The notes: generated from the letters alone by a model not told the origin. A DNA stretch of 64,000 bases from Bacillus smithii (GCF_001050115.1 NZ_CP012024.1:1530001-1594000), one strand, 5' to 3'; positions 38,428 to 49,290 are shown, counted from the stretch's first letter. Program-made: numbers and translations.

Positions 38428-39432
38428 ATGAGTTCACTAAAATTTGTTAAAAATCGTCCGTTCGATCTGATCGTTGTCGGGCGGTTATGTATTGATTTAA
38501 ACGCTAATGAAACGAATCGGCCAATGGAGGAATCAAGTACGTTTACAAAATATGTGGGCGGATCCCCTGCCAATATTGCAATTGGCTCAGCTAGACTTGG
38601 ACAAAAAACTGGTTTTATCGGTAAAGTGTCTGATGACCAAATGGGTCGATTTATTACAAATTACTTAAAGAAAAACAATATTGATATTAAAGGAGTAACC
38701 GTTGACCGGACAGGTTCAGTAACTGGTCTTGCTTTTACGGAGATCAAAAGCCCTCAAGATTGCAGTATTCTAATGTACCGCGACAATGTGGCTGACTTAA
38801 AATTACATCCTTCTGAGATAGACGAAAATTATATTAAACAATCAAAAGCTCTGTTGATTTCTGGAACGGCTCTTTCCAAAAGCCCATCGAGAGAGGCTGT
38901 ATTTTTAGCGCTTGAATATGCGATTAAACATGATGTCAAAGTTTTTTTCGACCTAGATTATCGCCCGTATACTTGGACGGATAAAGCAGAAACAGCAGTG
39001 TATTACAATCTGGCAGCCGAAAAGTGTCATGTGATTATCGGAACTCGTGAAGAGTTTGACTTGATGGAAATATTGTTAAATATGGATAAATCAGATGACC
39101 AATTTACAGCGTCTCGCTTGTTCTCACATCGTGCTGAATTGGTAGTAATTAAACATGGAGTGGCTGGTTCAATTACTTATTCAAAAAATGGAGAATCTTA
39201 CAGAAGCGGCATTTTTCCGACAAAAGTATTAAAAACATTTGGGGCCGGAGACTCGTATGCATCCGCATTTATCTTCGGATTGATGAATGGAAAAGATGTG
39301 TCAGAAGCGATGAAAATGGGAAGCGCTTCAGCATCCATTGTCATTTCTCGGCATAGCTGTTCTGATGCCATGCCGACAATAGAAGAGTTGGAAAATTATA
39401 TCGAGACCGCTGTTTATGAACCGATTTCATAA
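38428..39432 (+). CDS. iolC: 5-dehydro-2-deoxygluconokinase IolC
   Basis: 334-residue PfkB-family carbohydrate kinase that phosphorylates 5-dehydro-2-deoxy-gluconate. It has GRLCIDLNANE near the N-terminus, the substrate-binding KYVGGSPANIAIGSARLG near residue 45, and the ATP/anion-hole signature TFGAGDSYASAF (near 275) with the catalytic Asp. RBS AACGAAGGAATG precedes the ATG. The IolC call rests on sequence style and position between iolG and iolA. Confidence 0.88.
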   Translation: MSSLKFVKNRPFDLIVVGRLCIDLNANETNRPMEESSTFTKYVGGSPANIAIGSARLGQKTGFIGKVSDDQMGRFITNYLKKNNIDIKGVTVDRTGSVTGLAFTEIKSPQDCSILMYRDNVADLKLHPSEIDENYIKQSKALLISGTALSKSPSREAVFLALEYAIKHDVKVFFDLDYRPYTWTDKAETAVYYNLAAEKCHVIIGTREEFDLMEILLNMDKSDDQFTASRLFSHRAELVVIKHGVAGSITYSKNGESYRSGIFPTKVLKTFGAGDSYASAFIFGLMNGKDVSEAMKMGSASASIVISRHSCSDAMPTIEELENYIETAVYEPIS

Positions 39433-39502
39433 TACTTAGAATTCAAAATGCAAAAAAGTTTTTTATTTATCCTCAATAACGAATGGAAAGGGAGATTTTT
39501 AA

Positions 39503-40966
39503 ATGAAAACGACAACTCTAAAAACGGTGAAAAATTATATTAACGGAGAATGGGTGGAATCAACTTCAGACAAAACAGAATTCGTCTATAATCCAGCAAC
39601 AGGTGAAGAAATTGCAATTGTACCGCTTTCAACAAAAGAAGAAGTCGATCAAGCTGTTCAAGCTGCTAATGAAGCATTTAAAACGTGGTCCCAGGTGGCG
39701 ACGCCAAAACGTGCCCGAATCTTATTTAAATACCAACAGCTTCTTGTCGATCATTGGGATGAGCTAGCCAAATTAGTCACAATCGAAAATGGAAAAAGCT
39801 TTGAAGAAGCACGCGGCGAAGTTCAGCGTGGTATTGAAAATGTTGAATTTGCTGCTGGAATTTCAAATTTAATGATGGGAAAACAGCTTTCAGACATCGC
39901 ATCTGGACTTGAATCCGGAATGTATCGCTATCCAATAGGGGTTGTTGGAGGCATTACACCATTTAATTTTCCAATGATGGTTCCTTGCTGGATGTTCCCA
40001 ATGGCAATTGCTTGCGGAAATACCTTTGTATTAAAACCATCTGAGCGGACACCATTGCTGGCAGCTCGCCTTGCTGAATTATTTGAAGAAGCTGGACTTC
40101 CAAAAGGTGTATTCAATATTGTTAACGGTGCACACGATGTTGTGAACGGCCTATTGGAGCATAAACTTGTTAAAGCCATTTCTTTTGTTGGTTCACAGCC
40201 TGTAGCAGAATATGTATACAAAAAAGGGACGGCCAATCTAAAACGTGTTCAAGCCCTTTCTGGAGCCAAAAACCACTCTATTGTTTTAAAAGATGCAAAT
40301 CTGGATGTGGCAGTAAAGCAAATAACAAGCGCGGCATTTGGTTCTGCGGGTGAGCGCTGTATGGCGACTGCTGTCGTAGCAGTTGAGGAATCCATCGCGG
40401 ATGAACTGGTTGTGAGACTGAAGAAGGAAGCGGATGAAATCATTATTGGTAACGGTCTCGACAAAGGAGTCTTTTTGGGACCTGTCATACGTGAAGCGCA
40501 TAAAGAACGTACCCTTCGTTATATTGAATCAGGTATTGAACAAGGGGCGACATTAGTCCGTGATGGCCGAAAAGATGAAGCAGTAAACAGTAAAGGATAT
40601 TTCGTTGGTCCAACTATCTTTGATCATGTAACACAGGAAATGAAAATCTGGCAGGACGAAATATTTGCACCAGTTCTTTCCATTGTTCGGGTAAAAGACT
40701 TAACAGAAGCTATTGAGTTTGCTAATGCCTCCCCATTTGCTAATGGTGCTTGTCTCTTTACGGATAGTGCAGCAGCCGTTCGTCAATTTCGTGAAACGAT
40801 TGATGCTGGTATGTTGGGGATTAACATTGGTGTCCCGGCACCCATGGCGTTTTTTCCATTTTCAGGATGGAAGGATTCATTCTATGGAGATCTCCATGCA
40901 AATGGCACGGATGGCGTTGAATTCTATACAAGAAAGAAAATGGTTACAGCTCGATACGTGAAGTAA
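39503..40966 (+). CDS. iolA: Methylmalonate-semialdehyde dehydrogenase IolA
   Basis: 487-residue CoA-acylating aldehyde dehydrogenase of the MmsA type, converting malonic semialdehyde to acetyl-CoA. It has the NAD-binding [18 protein letters not shown] and LKPSERTP, the catalytic cysteine in [12 protein letters not shown] near residue 290, and the MmsA-typical [19 protein letters not shown] end. RBS AAAGGGAG precedes ATG. The final step of the inositol pathway. Confidence 0.95.
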   Translation: MKTTTLKTVKNYINGEWVESTSDKTEFVYNPATGEEIAIVPLSTKEEVDQAVQAANEAFKTWSQVATPKRARILFKYQQLLVDHWDELAKLVTIENGKSFEEARGEVQRGIENVEFAAGISNLMMGKQLSDIASGLESGMYRYPIGVVGGITPFNFPMMVPCWMFPMAIACGNTFVLKPSERTPLLAARLAELFEEAGLPKGVFNIVNGAHDVVNGLLEHKLVKAISFVGSQPVAEYVYKKGTANLKRVQALSGAKNHSIVLKDANLDVAVKQITSAAFGSAGERCMATAVVAVEESIADELVVRLKKEADEIIIGNGLDKGVFLGPVIREAHKERTLRYIESGIEQGATLVRDGRKDEAVNSKGYFVGPTIFDHVTQEMKIWQDEIFAPVLSIVRVKDLTEAIEFANASPFANGACLFTDSAAAVRQFRETIDAGMLGINIGVPAPMAFFPFSGWKDSFYGDLHANGTDGVEFYTRKKMVTARYVK

Positions 40967-41082
40967 TTGGAAAAATAAAAAGGAATGGGTAACGGATTAG
41001 GAATCGAGCAGTGACACCTTTTTCATTTTAAAAAGATCTACCAAACTCTTATGAGTATTTTATATGAGAGGGGGATTCATGA

Positions 41083-43002
41083 GTGGAGACGATTCGTTTA
41101 ACTACCGCACAGGCGCTAGTGAAATTTTTAAATGCGCAGTATGTAGAGTTTGACGGAAAAATAAACAGGTTTGTAAAAGGAATATTTACCATTTTTGGCC
41201 ATGGAAATGTGCTCGGGCTTGGCCAGGCATTAGAACAGGATGCCGGAGAATTAATGGTTTACCAAGGACGAAATGAACAGGGAATGGCACTTGCGGCGAT
41301 TGCTTTTGCGAAACAAAAACATCGCAAGCAAATTATGGCTTGTACGTCATCTGTTGGTCCAGGAGCTGCAAATATGGTCACAGCAGCCGGGGTAGCTACT
41401 GCAAACAATATTCCTGTATTGTTGCTGCCAGGAGATGTTTTTGCTACACGTCAGCCGGACCCTGTATTGCAGCAAATTGAACAAACTCATAATCTATCTA
41501 TTTCTACAAATGACGCTTTCCGAGCAGTAAGTAAATATTGGGATCGCATCAGCCGTCCTGAACAGCTCATGTCTGCGATGCTAAACGCGATGAGGGTGTT
41601 GACAAATCCTGGGGATACTGGAGCAGTTACGATTGCTCTGCCGCAGGATGTCCAATGCGAAGCATGGGATTTCCCGGTAATCTTTTTTCGAAAACGCATT
41701 CATCATATTGAACGCCGGGTCCCATCGGTTGAAAGTGTAAAAGACGCTGTGCAGCTAATCCAATCAAAAAGAAAGCCGGTGATCGTCATCGGCGGGGGTG
41801 TCCGTTACTCTGAAGCAGTTGATGCAGTTATAAAATTTGCAGAAACCCACCATATTCCTTTTGGGGAAACGCAAGCTGGGAAGGGTACCATTGAAAGCAC
41901 TCACCCGCTTAATTTAGGAGGAATTGGCGTTACAGGTAATTCAGCCGCTAATACAATGGCAAAAGCAGCTGATTTGATTATTGCTATAGGTACACGTTTA
42001 ACGGATTTTACCACATCCTCGAAGCAATTGTTTAAAAATGCAACCATTCTAACAATAAATATTTCTGAATTTCATGCATCCAAACTGGATGCAGTAAAAG
42101 TAGTGGCTGACGTCAAAGCGGGTCTTGAAGCGATTACAAACGAACTGGGAGATTATCGTACAGATTACGGAACTGAAATTGAGGAAGTGAAGCGAGGCTG
42201 GAAAAATGAATTAACGCGTCTCCACAACGTTAAATATGGAGAAAACTTTATTCCTGAAGTTTCTAGTCAATTGAATGAAAAACTGCCGGAATATCATCAG
42301 GCATTAAGAACGGGGCTTACCCAAACAGAAGTCATTGGGATCCTTAATAAAACCATTGATGAAAACGCCATTGTTGTTGGTTCATCTGGAAGCCTTCCGG
42401 GCGACTTGCAGCGCATGTGGGTTTCAAAAGAGCGTAATACCTATCATATGGAATATGGATATTCCTGCATGGGATATGAAATAGCTGGAGCATTAGGCGT
42501 GAAAATTGCTGAGCCGGATAGGGAAGTATATGCCATGACCGGTGATGGCAGCTATTTGATGCTTCATACGGAACTCGTTACATCCCTCCAGGAAGGGAAA
42601 AAAATCAATGTTGTTCTTTTTGATAATGCTGGATTTGGCTGTATCAATAATCTGCAAATGGAAAATGGGATGGGTAGCTTTGGTACGGAATTTAGAAAAA
42701 GAAATCCCGAAACCGGTCAATTAGATGGGCCGATTATGGTGATTGATTATGCCAAGGTAGCGTCAGGATACGGTGTAAAAACATATTCGATTCACACAAC
42801 AGAGGAACTTATAGCCGCTATTGAAGATGCGAAAACACAAAATGTCAGTACTCTTTTTGATATAAAAGTACTTCCGAAAACAATGACCCACGGTTATGAC
42901 TCATGGTGGCATGTAGGGGTTGCGGAAGTATCTGATAAAGACAGTATTAAAAAAGCATTCAAGGAAAAAGAAACGAATCTTAAAAAAGCGCGCGCATATT
43001 GA
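41083..43002 (+). CDS. iolD: 3D-(3,5/4)-trihydroxycyclohexane-1,2-dione acylhydrolase IolD
   Basis: 639-residue thiamine-diphosphate enzyme that opens the ring of the inosose dehydration product. It has the N-terminal Pyr domain with [12 protein letters not shown] and [14 protein letters not shown], the central domain [13 protein letters not shown], and the TPP/Mg motif [13 protein letters not shown]...[11 protein letters not shown] near residues 485-525. GTG 41083 has GAGAGGGGG before it. An ATG at 41079 is out of frame. Its 3' end touches iolE. Confidence 0.95.
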   Translation: METIRLTTAQALVKFLNAQYVEFDGKINRFVKGIFTIFGHGNVLGLGQALEQDAGELMVYQGRNEQGMALAAIAFAKQKHRKQIMACTSSVGPGAANMVTAAGVATANNIPVLLLPGDVFATRQPDPVLQQIEQTHNLSISTNDAFRAVSKYWDRISRPEQLMSAMLNAMRVLTNPGDTGAVTIALPQDVQCEAWDFPVIFFRKRIHHIERRVPSVESVKDAVQLIQSKRKPVIVIGGGVRYSEAVDAVIKFAETHHIPFGETQAGKGTIESTHPLNLGGIGVTGNSAANTMAKAADLIIAIGTRLTDFTTSSKQLFKNATILTINISEFHASKLDAVKVVADVKAGLEAITNELGDYRTDYGTEIEEVKRGWKNELTRLHNVKYGENFIPEVSSQLNEKLPEYHQALRTGLTQTEVIGILNKTIDENAIVVGSSGSLPGDLQRMWVSKERNTYHMEYGYSCMGYEIAGALGVKIAEPDREVYAMTGDGSYLMLHTELVTSLQEGKKINVVLFDNAGFGCINNLQMENGMGSFGTEFRKRNPETGQLDGPIMVIDYAKVASGYGVKTYSIHTTEELIAAIEDAKTQNVSTLFDIKVLPKTMTHGYDSWWHVGVAEVSDKDSIKKAFKEKETNLKKARAY

Positions 43003-43016
43003 TGGAGGATAAAACC

Positions 43017-43913
43017 ATGTTTAACGACAATCAAGTGAAATTAGCCATTTCCCCAATTGGTTGGACGAATGACGATATGCCTGAGCTCGGCAGTGAAGTG
43101 ACGTTCGAGCAGTGCATAAGCGAAATTGCGCTTTCTGGTTTTTCTGGAAGTGAAGTAGGAAACAAATATCCACGCGATACAAAGGTTTTAAAAAAGGCTC
43201 TTTCTTTAAGAGGGCTTGAAATTGCCAGTGCATGGTTTAGTTCTTTTTTAACAACGAAACCGTTTGAGGAAACAGCCAAAGCATTCATCGAGCATCGAGA
43301 TTTTCTTCATGAAATGGGAGCTGAAGTGATTGTTGTATCCGAACAAGGCAATAGTATTCAGTCACAAATGGAGACACCGTTATTTGAAAACAAACCTGTT
43401 TTTACAGAGGAAGAATGGCAGCTTTTATTAGAGGGACTGCCTCGTCTTGGTGAATTTGCTGCTGAAAAAGGCATGAAAATTGTCTACCACCATCATATGG
43501 GTACAGGCGTACAAACAGCAGAAGAAATCGATCGCTTAATGGAAGGAACAGACCCTGAAAAAGTATCACTTCTTTATGATACAGGGCATCTTGTATTCTC
43601 TGGAGAAGATCATCTGGCGGTGTTAAAGAAGTATATTAACCGGATACATCATGTTCACTTAAAAGATGTACGAATGCATATTGTCGAAAGAGTACATGCA
43701 GAGAAATTAAGTTTTTTACAGGCCGTTAAAACAGGAGTTTTTACTGTACCGGGAGAAGGGGTAATTGATTTTAAGTCTGTATTTGAGGTGCTTAGCGAAG
43801 CAGGATACAAAGGATGGTTTGTTGTAGAGGCCGAGCAGGATCCGGCAATTGCCAATCCGTTTGAATATGCAGTAAAAGCTCGCAGTTATTTACGTGAAAC
43901 TATTGGGCTTTAA
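43017..43913 (+). CDS. iolE: Inosose dehydratase IolE
   Basis: 298-residue xylose-isomerase-like TIM barrel that dehydrates 2-keto-myo-inositol. The N-terminus [19 protein letters not shown] is diagnostic. Metal and substrate motifs include [26 protein letters not shown] and [12 protein letters not shown] 43017 is preferred because GGAGG lies 9 bp upstream and because relatives begin with MF; ATGs at 42999/43002 overlap iolD. It works between iolG and iolD in the pathway. Confidence 0.93.
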   Translation: MFNDNQVKLAISPIGWTNDDMPELGSEVTFEQCISEIALSGFSGSEVGNKYPRDTKVLKKALSLRGLEIASAWFSSFLTTKPFEETAKAFIEHRDFLHEMGAEVIVVSEQGNSIQSQMETPLFENKPVFTEEEWQLLLEGLPRLGEFAAEKGMKIVYHHHMGTGVQTAEEIDRLMEGTDPEKVSLLYDTGHLVFSGEDHLAVLKKYINRIHHVHLKDVRMHIVERVHAEKLSFLQAVKTGVFTVPGEGVIDFKSVFEVLSEAGYKGWFVVEAEQDPAIANPFEYAVKARSYLRETIGL

Positions 43914-43987
43914 AGCGATTTCAGAAAACGTGGAACGCTATATGGAATTATTCCAAAGTGTTGAGCGTGTTTAAGGAGGAAATAAAA

Positions 43988-44773
43988 ATGTATCAGAAAT
44001 TAGAATTGCAAGAAGGGTATACTGAAATAACAAATATGGAAAGTAAACATAAAGATATGCTGCAAGATATAGGTATTTATACTCTCTATCCTGATCAATC
44101 AGAAATACTGTTAGATCGTACAAAAGAAACGGTTGTGCTACTTCTTGAAGGCGAAATTCGTCTTGAATGGAATGAAAATTCCGTTGAAATGAAGCGTCAT
44201 AATGTCTTTGATGAAGACCCATGGTGTTTGCATGTTCCAAAAGACGTAAAAGTAACTGTAACAGCTCTTTCCAAAAGTGAAGTTCTTGTTCAAAAAACAG
44301 ATAATGAAAAAGATTTTGCAGCCAAATTATATACTCCGGAAGAGTGTTCCAGTACTGTAGCTGGTGAGGGAGTTTGGAACGGTACGGCTGAACGTGTTAT
44401 CCGGACCATTTTTGATTACCATAACGCTCCATATTCAAATCTCGTCATTGGAGAAGTTATTTCCTATCCTGGCAGATGGTCAAGTTATCCTCCGCACCAT
44501 CATAACCAGCCGGAAGTTTATTACTACCGTTTTGATAAACCGCAAGGCTTTGGGTGTGCTATGGTTGGTCCGGAAGCTTACCGTGTTGAGCATAATAGTT
44601 ACATTACCATTCCCGGCGGTCTTGATCATCCTCAGGCAACGGCACCTGGATACGCCATGTATTTTTGTTGGATGATTCGTCATCTTGAAAATGATCCTTG
44701 GACAGACCGAATCATGGAAAAAGAGCACGAGTGGCTTTTAGATTCGAATGCAAAAATCTGGACGAAAAAATAA
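43988..44773 (+). CDS. iolB: 5-deoxy-glucuronate isomerase IolB
   Basis: 261-residue bicupin isomerase converting 5-deoxy-glucuronate to 5-dehydro-2-deoxy-gluconate, the substrate of IolC. The cupin metal motif SSYPPHHHNQPEVYYYRF (about 165-182) with PQATAPGYAMYFCWMIRHLE near the end is typical. ATG 43988 follows AAGGAGGAAAT. The 74-bp gap after iolE holds a short leftover-looking frame with no ribosome site. A terminator follows. Confidence 0.94.
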   Translation: MYQKLELQEGYTEITNMESKHKDMLQDIGIYTLYPDQSEILLDRTKETVVLLLEGEIRLEWNENSVEMKRHNVFDEDPWCLHVPKDVKVTVTALSKSEVLVQKTDNEKDFAAKLYTPEECSSTVAGEGVWNGTAERVIRTIFDYHNAPYSNLVIGEVISYPGRWSSYPPHHHNQPEVYYYRFDKPQGFGCAMVGPEAYRVEHNSYITIPGGLDHPQATAPGYAMYFCWMIRHLENDPWTDRIMEKEHEWLLDSNAKIWTKK

Positions 44774-44783
44774 AAACATATGT

Positions 44784-44816
44784 CTGTGTGCAAACTGAGG
44801 GCACGCAGTTTTTTTG
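44784..44816 (+). terminator. Terminator of iolGCADEB
   Basis: CTGTGTGC / GCACGCAG stem (one G-U; 44784-44791, 44801-44808) followed by TTTTTTTG. Confidence 0.8.
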
Positions 44817-44901
44817 TTGAAACTGTAGGCGTAAATTCACAAGACCGTGCATAAAACACAAGCTGTAAGGTCAGGTGAATAAAGATGGAAGGGGGATGAA
44901 A

Positions 44902-46119
44902 TTGTTTCCAAAGGAAAAGGCATACGAAAATTTGTTTCAGAAACCAGAGTATTTTCAAGTTTACTTTCTGTGTATTGTATTCTGTTTTTGGTTTTCGACG
45001 TATATTTATGTCCCGGTATTTGGTGTGTATTTGGATTTTTTAAATTTTGGATATTATGAAATAGGCCTGGTTATGGGCAGCTATGGAATCATGCAGATTG
45101 CTCTAAGGTTACCACTGGGAATCATAGCAGAAAAATATAAAATAGACGGGAAATTATTAGTGGCTTTCGGGTTTCTTACTGCTATTATAAGTGCCTTTTT
45201 GCTAGCTTTATCACATCATTTTTTACGCATTTTCTTAGGAAGGCTCTTGGCTGGTGTTACAGCTGCTATGTGGGTAATTATAACGATTTGGTACAGCTCA
45301 TCGTTTGAGAAAAAACAATCACTAAAGGCCATGGGACATTTACAGGCTACAACTGTAGCCTCTCAATTTATTAGTATGGCATTGAGCGGATGGATTGTGA
45401 AATTAATGGGCTACACCAGCTTGTTTTGGATTAGCGAATTTTTTGCCATTATTGGACTGTTCCTTGTAATACTTCTGCCGGGAGCGGCTTCGATTGAACG
45501 AATAGAGAAAAAACAGGCAGCTAAACCTGATGAACAAGCAGTCGTTCAGCTATTCAAAGATCGAAAGCTCTGGTCATTAAGCGTTTTATCGATGCTATCG
45601 CATGCTGTATTATTTACAACCATTTTCGGCTTTTCACCGGTTTACTTTGACAATCTAAATTGTCACTCTTCGGTTATTGTGCTGCTCATCATTTCGTTTA
45701 TGCTGCCCCATACACTTGCTCCAATGTTTATGGCAAAGAAAAAAGGTTCGCTTCCTAAGCCTTTTTTCGTCATGTTCTGTTGTTTTTGCATTGCCGCAGG
45801 TTCGCTTTTTCTACTGAGCTATACGGATAACTGGATCATATATTGTTTACTGCACGCTGTTTTTGGATTATTCCTTGGTTTTATATTTCCTATTTTACTA
45901 GATCAAGTTTATAAAATAGAAAATCTAACGGTTCCCAAAATCGTTATGGGTTTCTATCAATCCGTCTATTCGATTGGAATTGTTTCAGGACCCATTGCCG
46001 CCGGCTATATGGCTAGGCAAATGGATATGAAGTATATATTTATAATGTCTGCGATGATCCTTTTATTTGGTGGACTGGTGTCTTTGATGGAAAACAATAT
46101 CGAACAAAACAATGCCTAA
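44902..46119 (+). CDS. MFS transporter in the inositol cluster
   Basis: About 405-residue major facilitator protein with 12 predicted helices. The loop between helices 2 and 3 has LRLPLGIIAEKYKIDGK, and the centre is cytoplasmic (about 205-220, rich in Lys and Gln). TTG 44902 has GGAAGGGGG at good spacing; GTG 44875 and ATG 44896 are in-frame alternatives. The location between iolB and a second dehydrogenase suggests an inositol-isomer or product transporter, but the family is broad and an exporter is equally possible. Confidence 0.75.
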   Translation: MFPKEKAYENLFQKPEYFQVYFLCIVFCFWFSTYIYVPVFGVYLDFLNFGYYEIGLVMGSYGIMQIALRLPLGIIAEKYKIDGKLLVAFGFLTAIISAFLLALSHHFLRIFLGRLLAGVTAAMWVIITIWYSSSFEKKQSLKAMGHLQATTVASQFISMALSGWIVKLMGYTSLFWISEFFAIIGLFLVILLPGAASIERIEKKQAAKPDEQAVVQLFKDRKLWSLSVLSMLSHAVLFTTIFGFSPVYFDNLNCHSSVIVLLIISFMLPHTLAPMFMAKKKGSLPKPFFVMFCCFCIAAGSLFLLSYTDNWIIYCLLHAVFGLFLGFIFPILLDQVYKIENLTVPKIVMGFYQSVYSIGIVSGPIAAGYMARQMDMKYIFIMSAMILLFGGLVSLMENNIEQNNA

Positions 46120-46265
46120 ATCGTTTCTAGGTTGAAAAATGCACTTCTTATAAATGATTTTTTAATATACATGATTGTACTAGGTATTCAGGGGAATCAT
46201 AATGAAACTCCAGAAATATTAATGATGAACATATTTGTGCAAGAGGTTATAACATTATCAAAAAA

Positions 46266-46279
46266 GGAAAGCGCTTAAC
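46266..46279. promoter_or_regulatory. LacI/cre-type operator before second dehydrogenase
   Basis: GGAAAGCGCTTAAC shares 13 of 14 positions with the iolG operator at 37341, placing the dehydrogenase at 46.3 kb in the same local regulon. Confidence 0.6.
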
Positions 46280-46325
46280 AAAAAAAGAAAAGTGACAGCA
46301 AAATTTAGAAAAGGTGGGGGTCTGT

Positions 46326-47381
46326 TTGAAAAAGGTTAAGGTCGGAATCGTAGGATTAGGGAGATTAGGGAGACAACATGCAGAAAATTTAGCTTTTCGT
46401 ATTCCCAATTGCGAATTATTGGCAGTTTGTAGTGTAATTCCATCTGAAATTGAGAACGCCCAAAAAAATTTAGGGATAAAGTATGCATACACAAATTTTG
46501 ATGAAATGCTTGAAAATAAAGAGTTGGATGCAATATTTATTGCTTCCCCGTCAGGGTTTCATTGTGAACAAATCGAGAAAGCGTTGAGTGCTGGTTTTCA
46601 TGTGTTCAGTGAAAAACCACTTGGATTATATATTGAAGAAGCGCTGCGTGTTAGGCAGGTTGTGAATCAACACAAAGACCAAGTATTTATGATCGGCTTT
46701 ATGAGAAGATATGACCGATCTTATGCGTATGCAAAAAAGAAAATTGAAGAAGGGAAAATTGGCGACCCGTATCTAATTCGCTGCTATGGTTTTGATCCTG
46801 CAAAAGCTATTAATGGCTTTATGGAATTTGCAAAAAGTAATTACAGCGGTGGTTTGTTCTTAGATATGGCTATTCACGATTTAGACCTTGCCAGATGGTT
46901 TTTGAATGCAGAAGCGAAACAGGTTTGGGCAATTGGCGGAGCTTATGCGCACCCAGAAATTATGGAATTAAAGGATGCCGAGACAGGAGCGGCATTAGTA
47001 AAATTCGAGAATAATAAAATTGGGCTTTTTGTTGCTGGACGAAACTGCGTACATGGATATCATATTGAGACTGAAATAATTGGTACAAAGGGCACATTGC
47101 GAATTGGGACCGTTCCAGAAAAAAATATGGTCACGATATTTGATGAAGCTGGAGCTATAAAGGAATGTATAGACGGATTTTTAGAAAGATTTGAACAAGC
47201 ATATTTAAGTGAAGCCGAAGAGTTTATTAATTGTATTAGAGAAAGTAGACAGCCAGTTGTCACAGTGGATGACGGTGTGTTATCCACAGCTCTTGGTTAT
47301 GCTTGTAAAGAGTCGTTTGAAACAGGAGAGTTGATAACGATTCAATCGCCTTATAATAATATTTTCTCTAATCAAAACTAA
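46326..47381 (+). CDS. Second inositol-dehydrogenase-like Gfo/Idh/MocA protein
   Basis: 351-residue NAD(P)-dependent oxidoreductase similar in plan to IolG. It has Rossmann motif GIVGLGRLGRQH near residue 7, SEKPLG near 95, and the active-site stretch GGLFLDMAIHDLDLARWF near 175. TTG 46326 follows AAAGGTGGGGG; GTG 46314 overlaps the site. It is probably for another inositol isomer (for example scyllo-inositol) or a glycosylated form, since iolG is already present. The exact substrate is unknown. Confidence 0.82.
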   Translation: MKKVKVGIVGLGRLGRQHAENLAFRIPNCELLAVCSVIPSEIENAQKNLGIKYAYTNFDEMLENKELDAIFIASPSGFHCEQIEKALSAGFHVFSEKPLGLYIEEALRVRQVVNQHKDQVFMIGFMRRYDRSYAYAKKKIEEGKIGDPYLIRCYGFDPAKAINGFMEFAKSNYSGGLFLDMAIHDLDLARWFLNAEAKQVWAIGGAYAHPEIMELKDAETGAALVKFENNKIGLFVAGRNCVHGYHIETEIIGTKGTLRIGTVPEKNMVTIFDEAGAIKECIDGFLERFEQAYLSEAEEFINCIRESRQPVVTVDDGVLSTALGYACKESFETGELITIQSPYNNIFSNQN

Positions 47382-47403
47382 TTTTTATTATTTTTATTAT
47401 TTT

Positions 47404-47446
47404 AAAATAGGCAGTTCGCTTTTTAGCAATACTGCCTATTTTCTTA
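47404..47446 (+). terminator. Terminator after second dehydrogenase
   Basis: Perfect 12-bp stem AAAATAGGCAGT / ACTGCCTATTTT (47404-47415, 47431-47442) with a 15-base loop. The 750-bp gap that follows up to 48193 has no gene I can support. Confidence 0.8.
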
Positions 47447-47934
47447 GACAATGTTAAGTGAATAAAGTATGGCCATCCATACATAATCCTCATACGATCA
47501 TATTGAACTTCCAAGATTCTTTGATAGGGGTTGTTTACAAATTGCCTACAAAAGTGCTTAAACTTAAGTAATATCTAGGATTTCTTCCCTCATCCTGAAA
47601 CCTTCTTTTTTTATAAATAGATATAGGACGCGTTTCAATCCTCTAAACATTAGTTATCATTCTCTGTTTTCTAAAATTTTGGGTCAATCCGAGAATTCCT
47701 TCTATATTTTTTTGAATTAGGCAGCACATTATACGAGAAGTAAGGGATAAATATGAAGGACAAGACGGAAGACAGAAAAAATTCATATTTTGTTTCACTA
47801 TAAAATATAAATAATTACAAAAGTATGGATGCTCTCCTAATAAAAAACGAGTAGAATGCTTAGGAGAATAAAAACACTTTTTGGAAATGAAGGCTTTAAC
47901 ATTTTCGGAGATTTCATCATTTGACGGTCTATTT

Positions 47935-47948
47935 TGAAAGCGTTTCCT
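47935..47948. promoter_or_regulatory. cre-like site upstream of alcohol dehydrogenase
   Basis: TGAAAGCGTTTCCT fits 12 of 14 cre consensus positions. It is 245 bp before the dehydrogenase start in otherwise featureless AT-rich DNA. Confidence 0.35.
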
Positions 47949-48192
47949 TATGTCTTTCTTGAAAGAAAGCACTGTACAACAATGACTGAAAAGACAAATG
48001 CCTGCGTGTACAGGAATGAATGTTTATTGCTCGATGTCACACTGTTATAGCCTCTCATCCTGTGACCTATCTTCTGCCGTTATTAAATGGGCTCATCCAA
48101 ATCCATAGCGATTCAGAAGTATTTACTTTATTGCCAAAAATGTAGAGAAAATCAGAAATACACAAGTCTTTCATTATAAGGGGGAAATGATG

Positions 48193-49251
48193 ATGAAAGC
48201 AGCGAAAATTATTCATCATAAAAAACCGTTGGAAATTCAAACTGTGTCGGATCCTAAACCAGGGCCAGAAGACGCGGTGATTAAAATCGAAGCGTGTGGA
48301 GTATGCCGCAGTGACTGGCATGCTTGGCAAGGCGATTGGTCGTGGATTGGTTTGTCTCCGGAATTACCTATTACTCCTGGGCATGAATTTGGAGGGATAG
48401 TGGAAGAAGTCGGGAAAGATGTGAAGTCATTTCGCCCGGGAGATCGTGTCACCGTTCCGTTCCATTCTGCCTGTGGGCGATGTGAATACTGCAAAAAAGG
48501 GGTGCCGAATTTATGCGAAGATCTTCAAATTTATGGATTGGTGTCTGGACTTGAAGGCGGATATGCGGAATATATTTTAATTCGCAACGCGGATTTTAAC
48601 CTGATCAGGCTCCCTGACAATGTAGACAGTTTGACAGCGGCTGCAGTGGGCTGCCGTTACATGACAGGCTATCACGGTATCGTAAGAGGCAATGTCAAGC
48701 CTGGTGATTGGGTCGCTGTACATGGAGCAGGAGGGGTAGGACTTTCTGCCATTCAGGTGGCTAATGCTTTAGGAGCACAAGTCATTGCAGTCGATATTGA
48801 TGATCAAAAACTTGAAATCGCTAAGCAGGAAGGCGCTGTCGCCACAGTCAATGCCAGAAAAGAAAACGTTTCCGAAGCGATAAAAGAAATAACAAAAGGC
48901 GGTGCCCATGTCGGATTAGATGCTTTAGGGATTAAAGATACCGTGTTAAATTCGGTTTTATCTCTTAGAAAAGGAGGAAGACATGTTCAAGTAGGGTTAA
49001 CTACCTCAGAAGAAGGAGGTTTTGTTTCGCTTCCTGTTGACCTCATTACTGCAGCTGAAATTGAATTTGTCGGAAGCCTCGGAAATCCTCATCCAGACTA
49101 CCGAGGATTACTGAGCTTGATTTCTTCCGGACGACTGAATCCGAAACGATTGATCGAACGGGAAGTCCACTTGAAAGAGGTAAACACGGTATTTGACAAT
49201 ATGACACAATATAAAACAAAAGGATTTAACGTCATCACTAGCTTTCGTTGA
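48193..49251 (+). CDS. Zinc-dependent medium-chain alcohol dehydrogenase
   Basis: 352-residue MDR alcohol dehydrogenase. The catalytic zinc ligands lie in CGVCRSDWHAW and PGHEFGG, and the structural zinc cysteine cluster in CGRCEYCKKGVPNLCE near residue 95. The NAD-binding GAGGVGLSAIQVA is near 175. Three in-frame ATGs occur (48187, 48190, 48193); AAGGGGG spacing favours the third. A terminator isolates it from the reductase operon 470 bp downstream. The alcohol substrate is unknown. Confidence 0.9.
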   Translation: MKAAKIIHHKKPLEIQTVSDPKPGPEDAVIKIEACGVCRSDWHAWQGDWSWIGLSPELPITPGHEFGGIVEEVGKDVKSFRPGDRVTVPFHSACGRCEYCKKGVPNLCEDLQIYGLVSGLEGGYAEYILIRNADFNLIRLPDNVDSLTAAAVGCRYMTGYHGIVRGNVKPGDWVAVHGAGGVGLSAIQVANALGAQVIAVDIDDQKLEIAKQEGAVATVNARKENVSEAIKEITKGGAHVGLDALGIKDTVLNSVLSLRKGGRHVQVGLTTSEEGGFVSLPVDLITAAEIEFVGSLGNPHPDYRGLLSLISSGRLNPKRLIEREVHLKEVNTVFDNMTQYKTKGFNVITSFR

Positions 49252-49258
49252 TGAAAAA

Positions 49259-49290
49259 ACCCTTCCGGATAGCGTTCCGGAAGGGTATTT
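49259..49290 (+). terminator. Terminator after alcohol dehydrogenase
   Basis: ACCCTTCCGGA / TCCGGAAGGGT 11-bp stem (49259-49269, 49276-49286) then ATTT. The gap 49291-49723 contains only short frames without a recognisable product. Confidence 0.85.

Noticed and set aside
43914-43977. Short coding-like run (ISENVERYMELF) between iolE and iolB
   Set aside because: Fewer than 25 codons, no start; may be a trace of a lost gene but too short to call.
47643-47972. 109-codon minus-strand frame
   Set aside because: Composition and lack of a ribosome site or motifs suggest chance; no gene supported in this gap.
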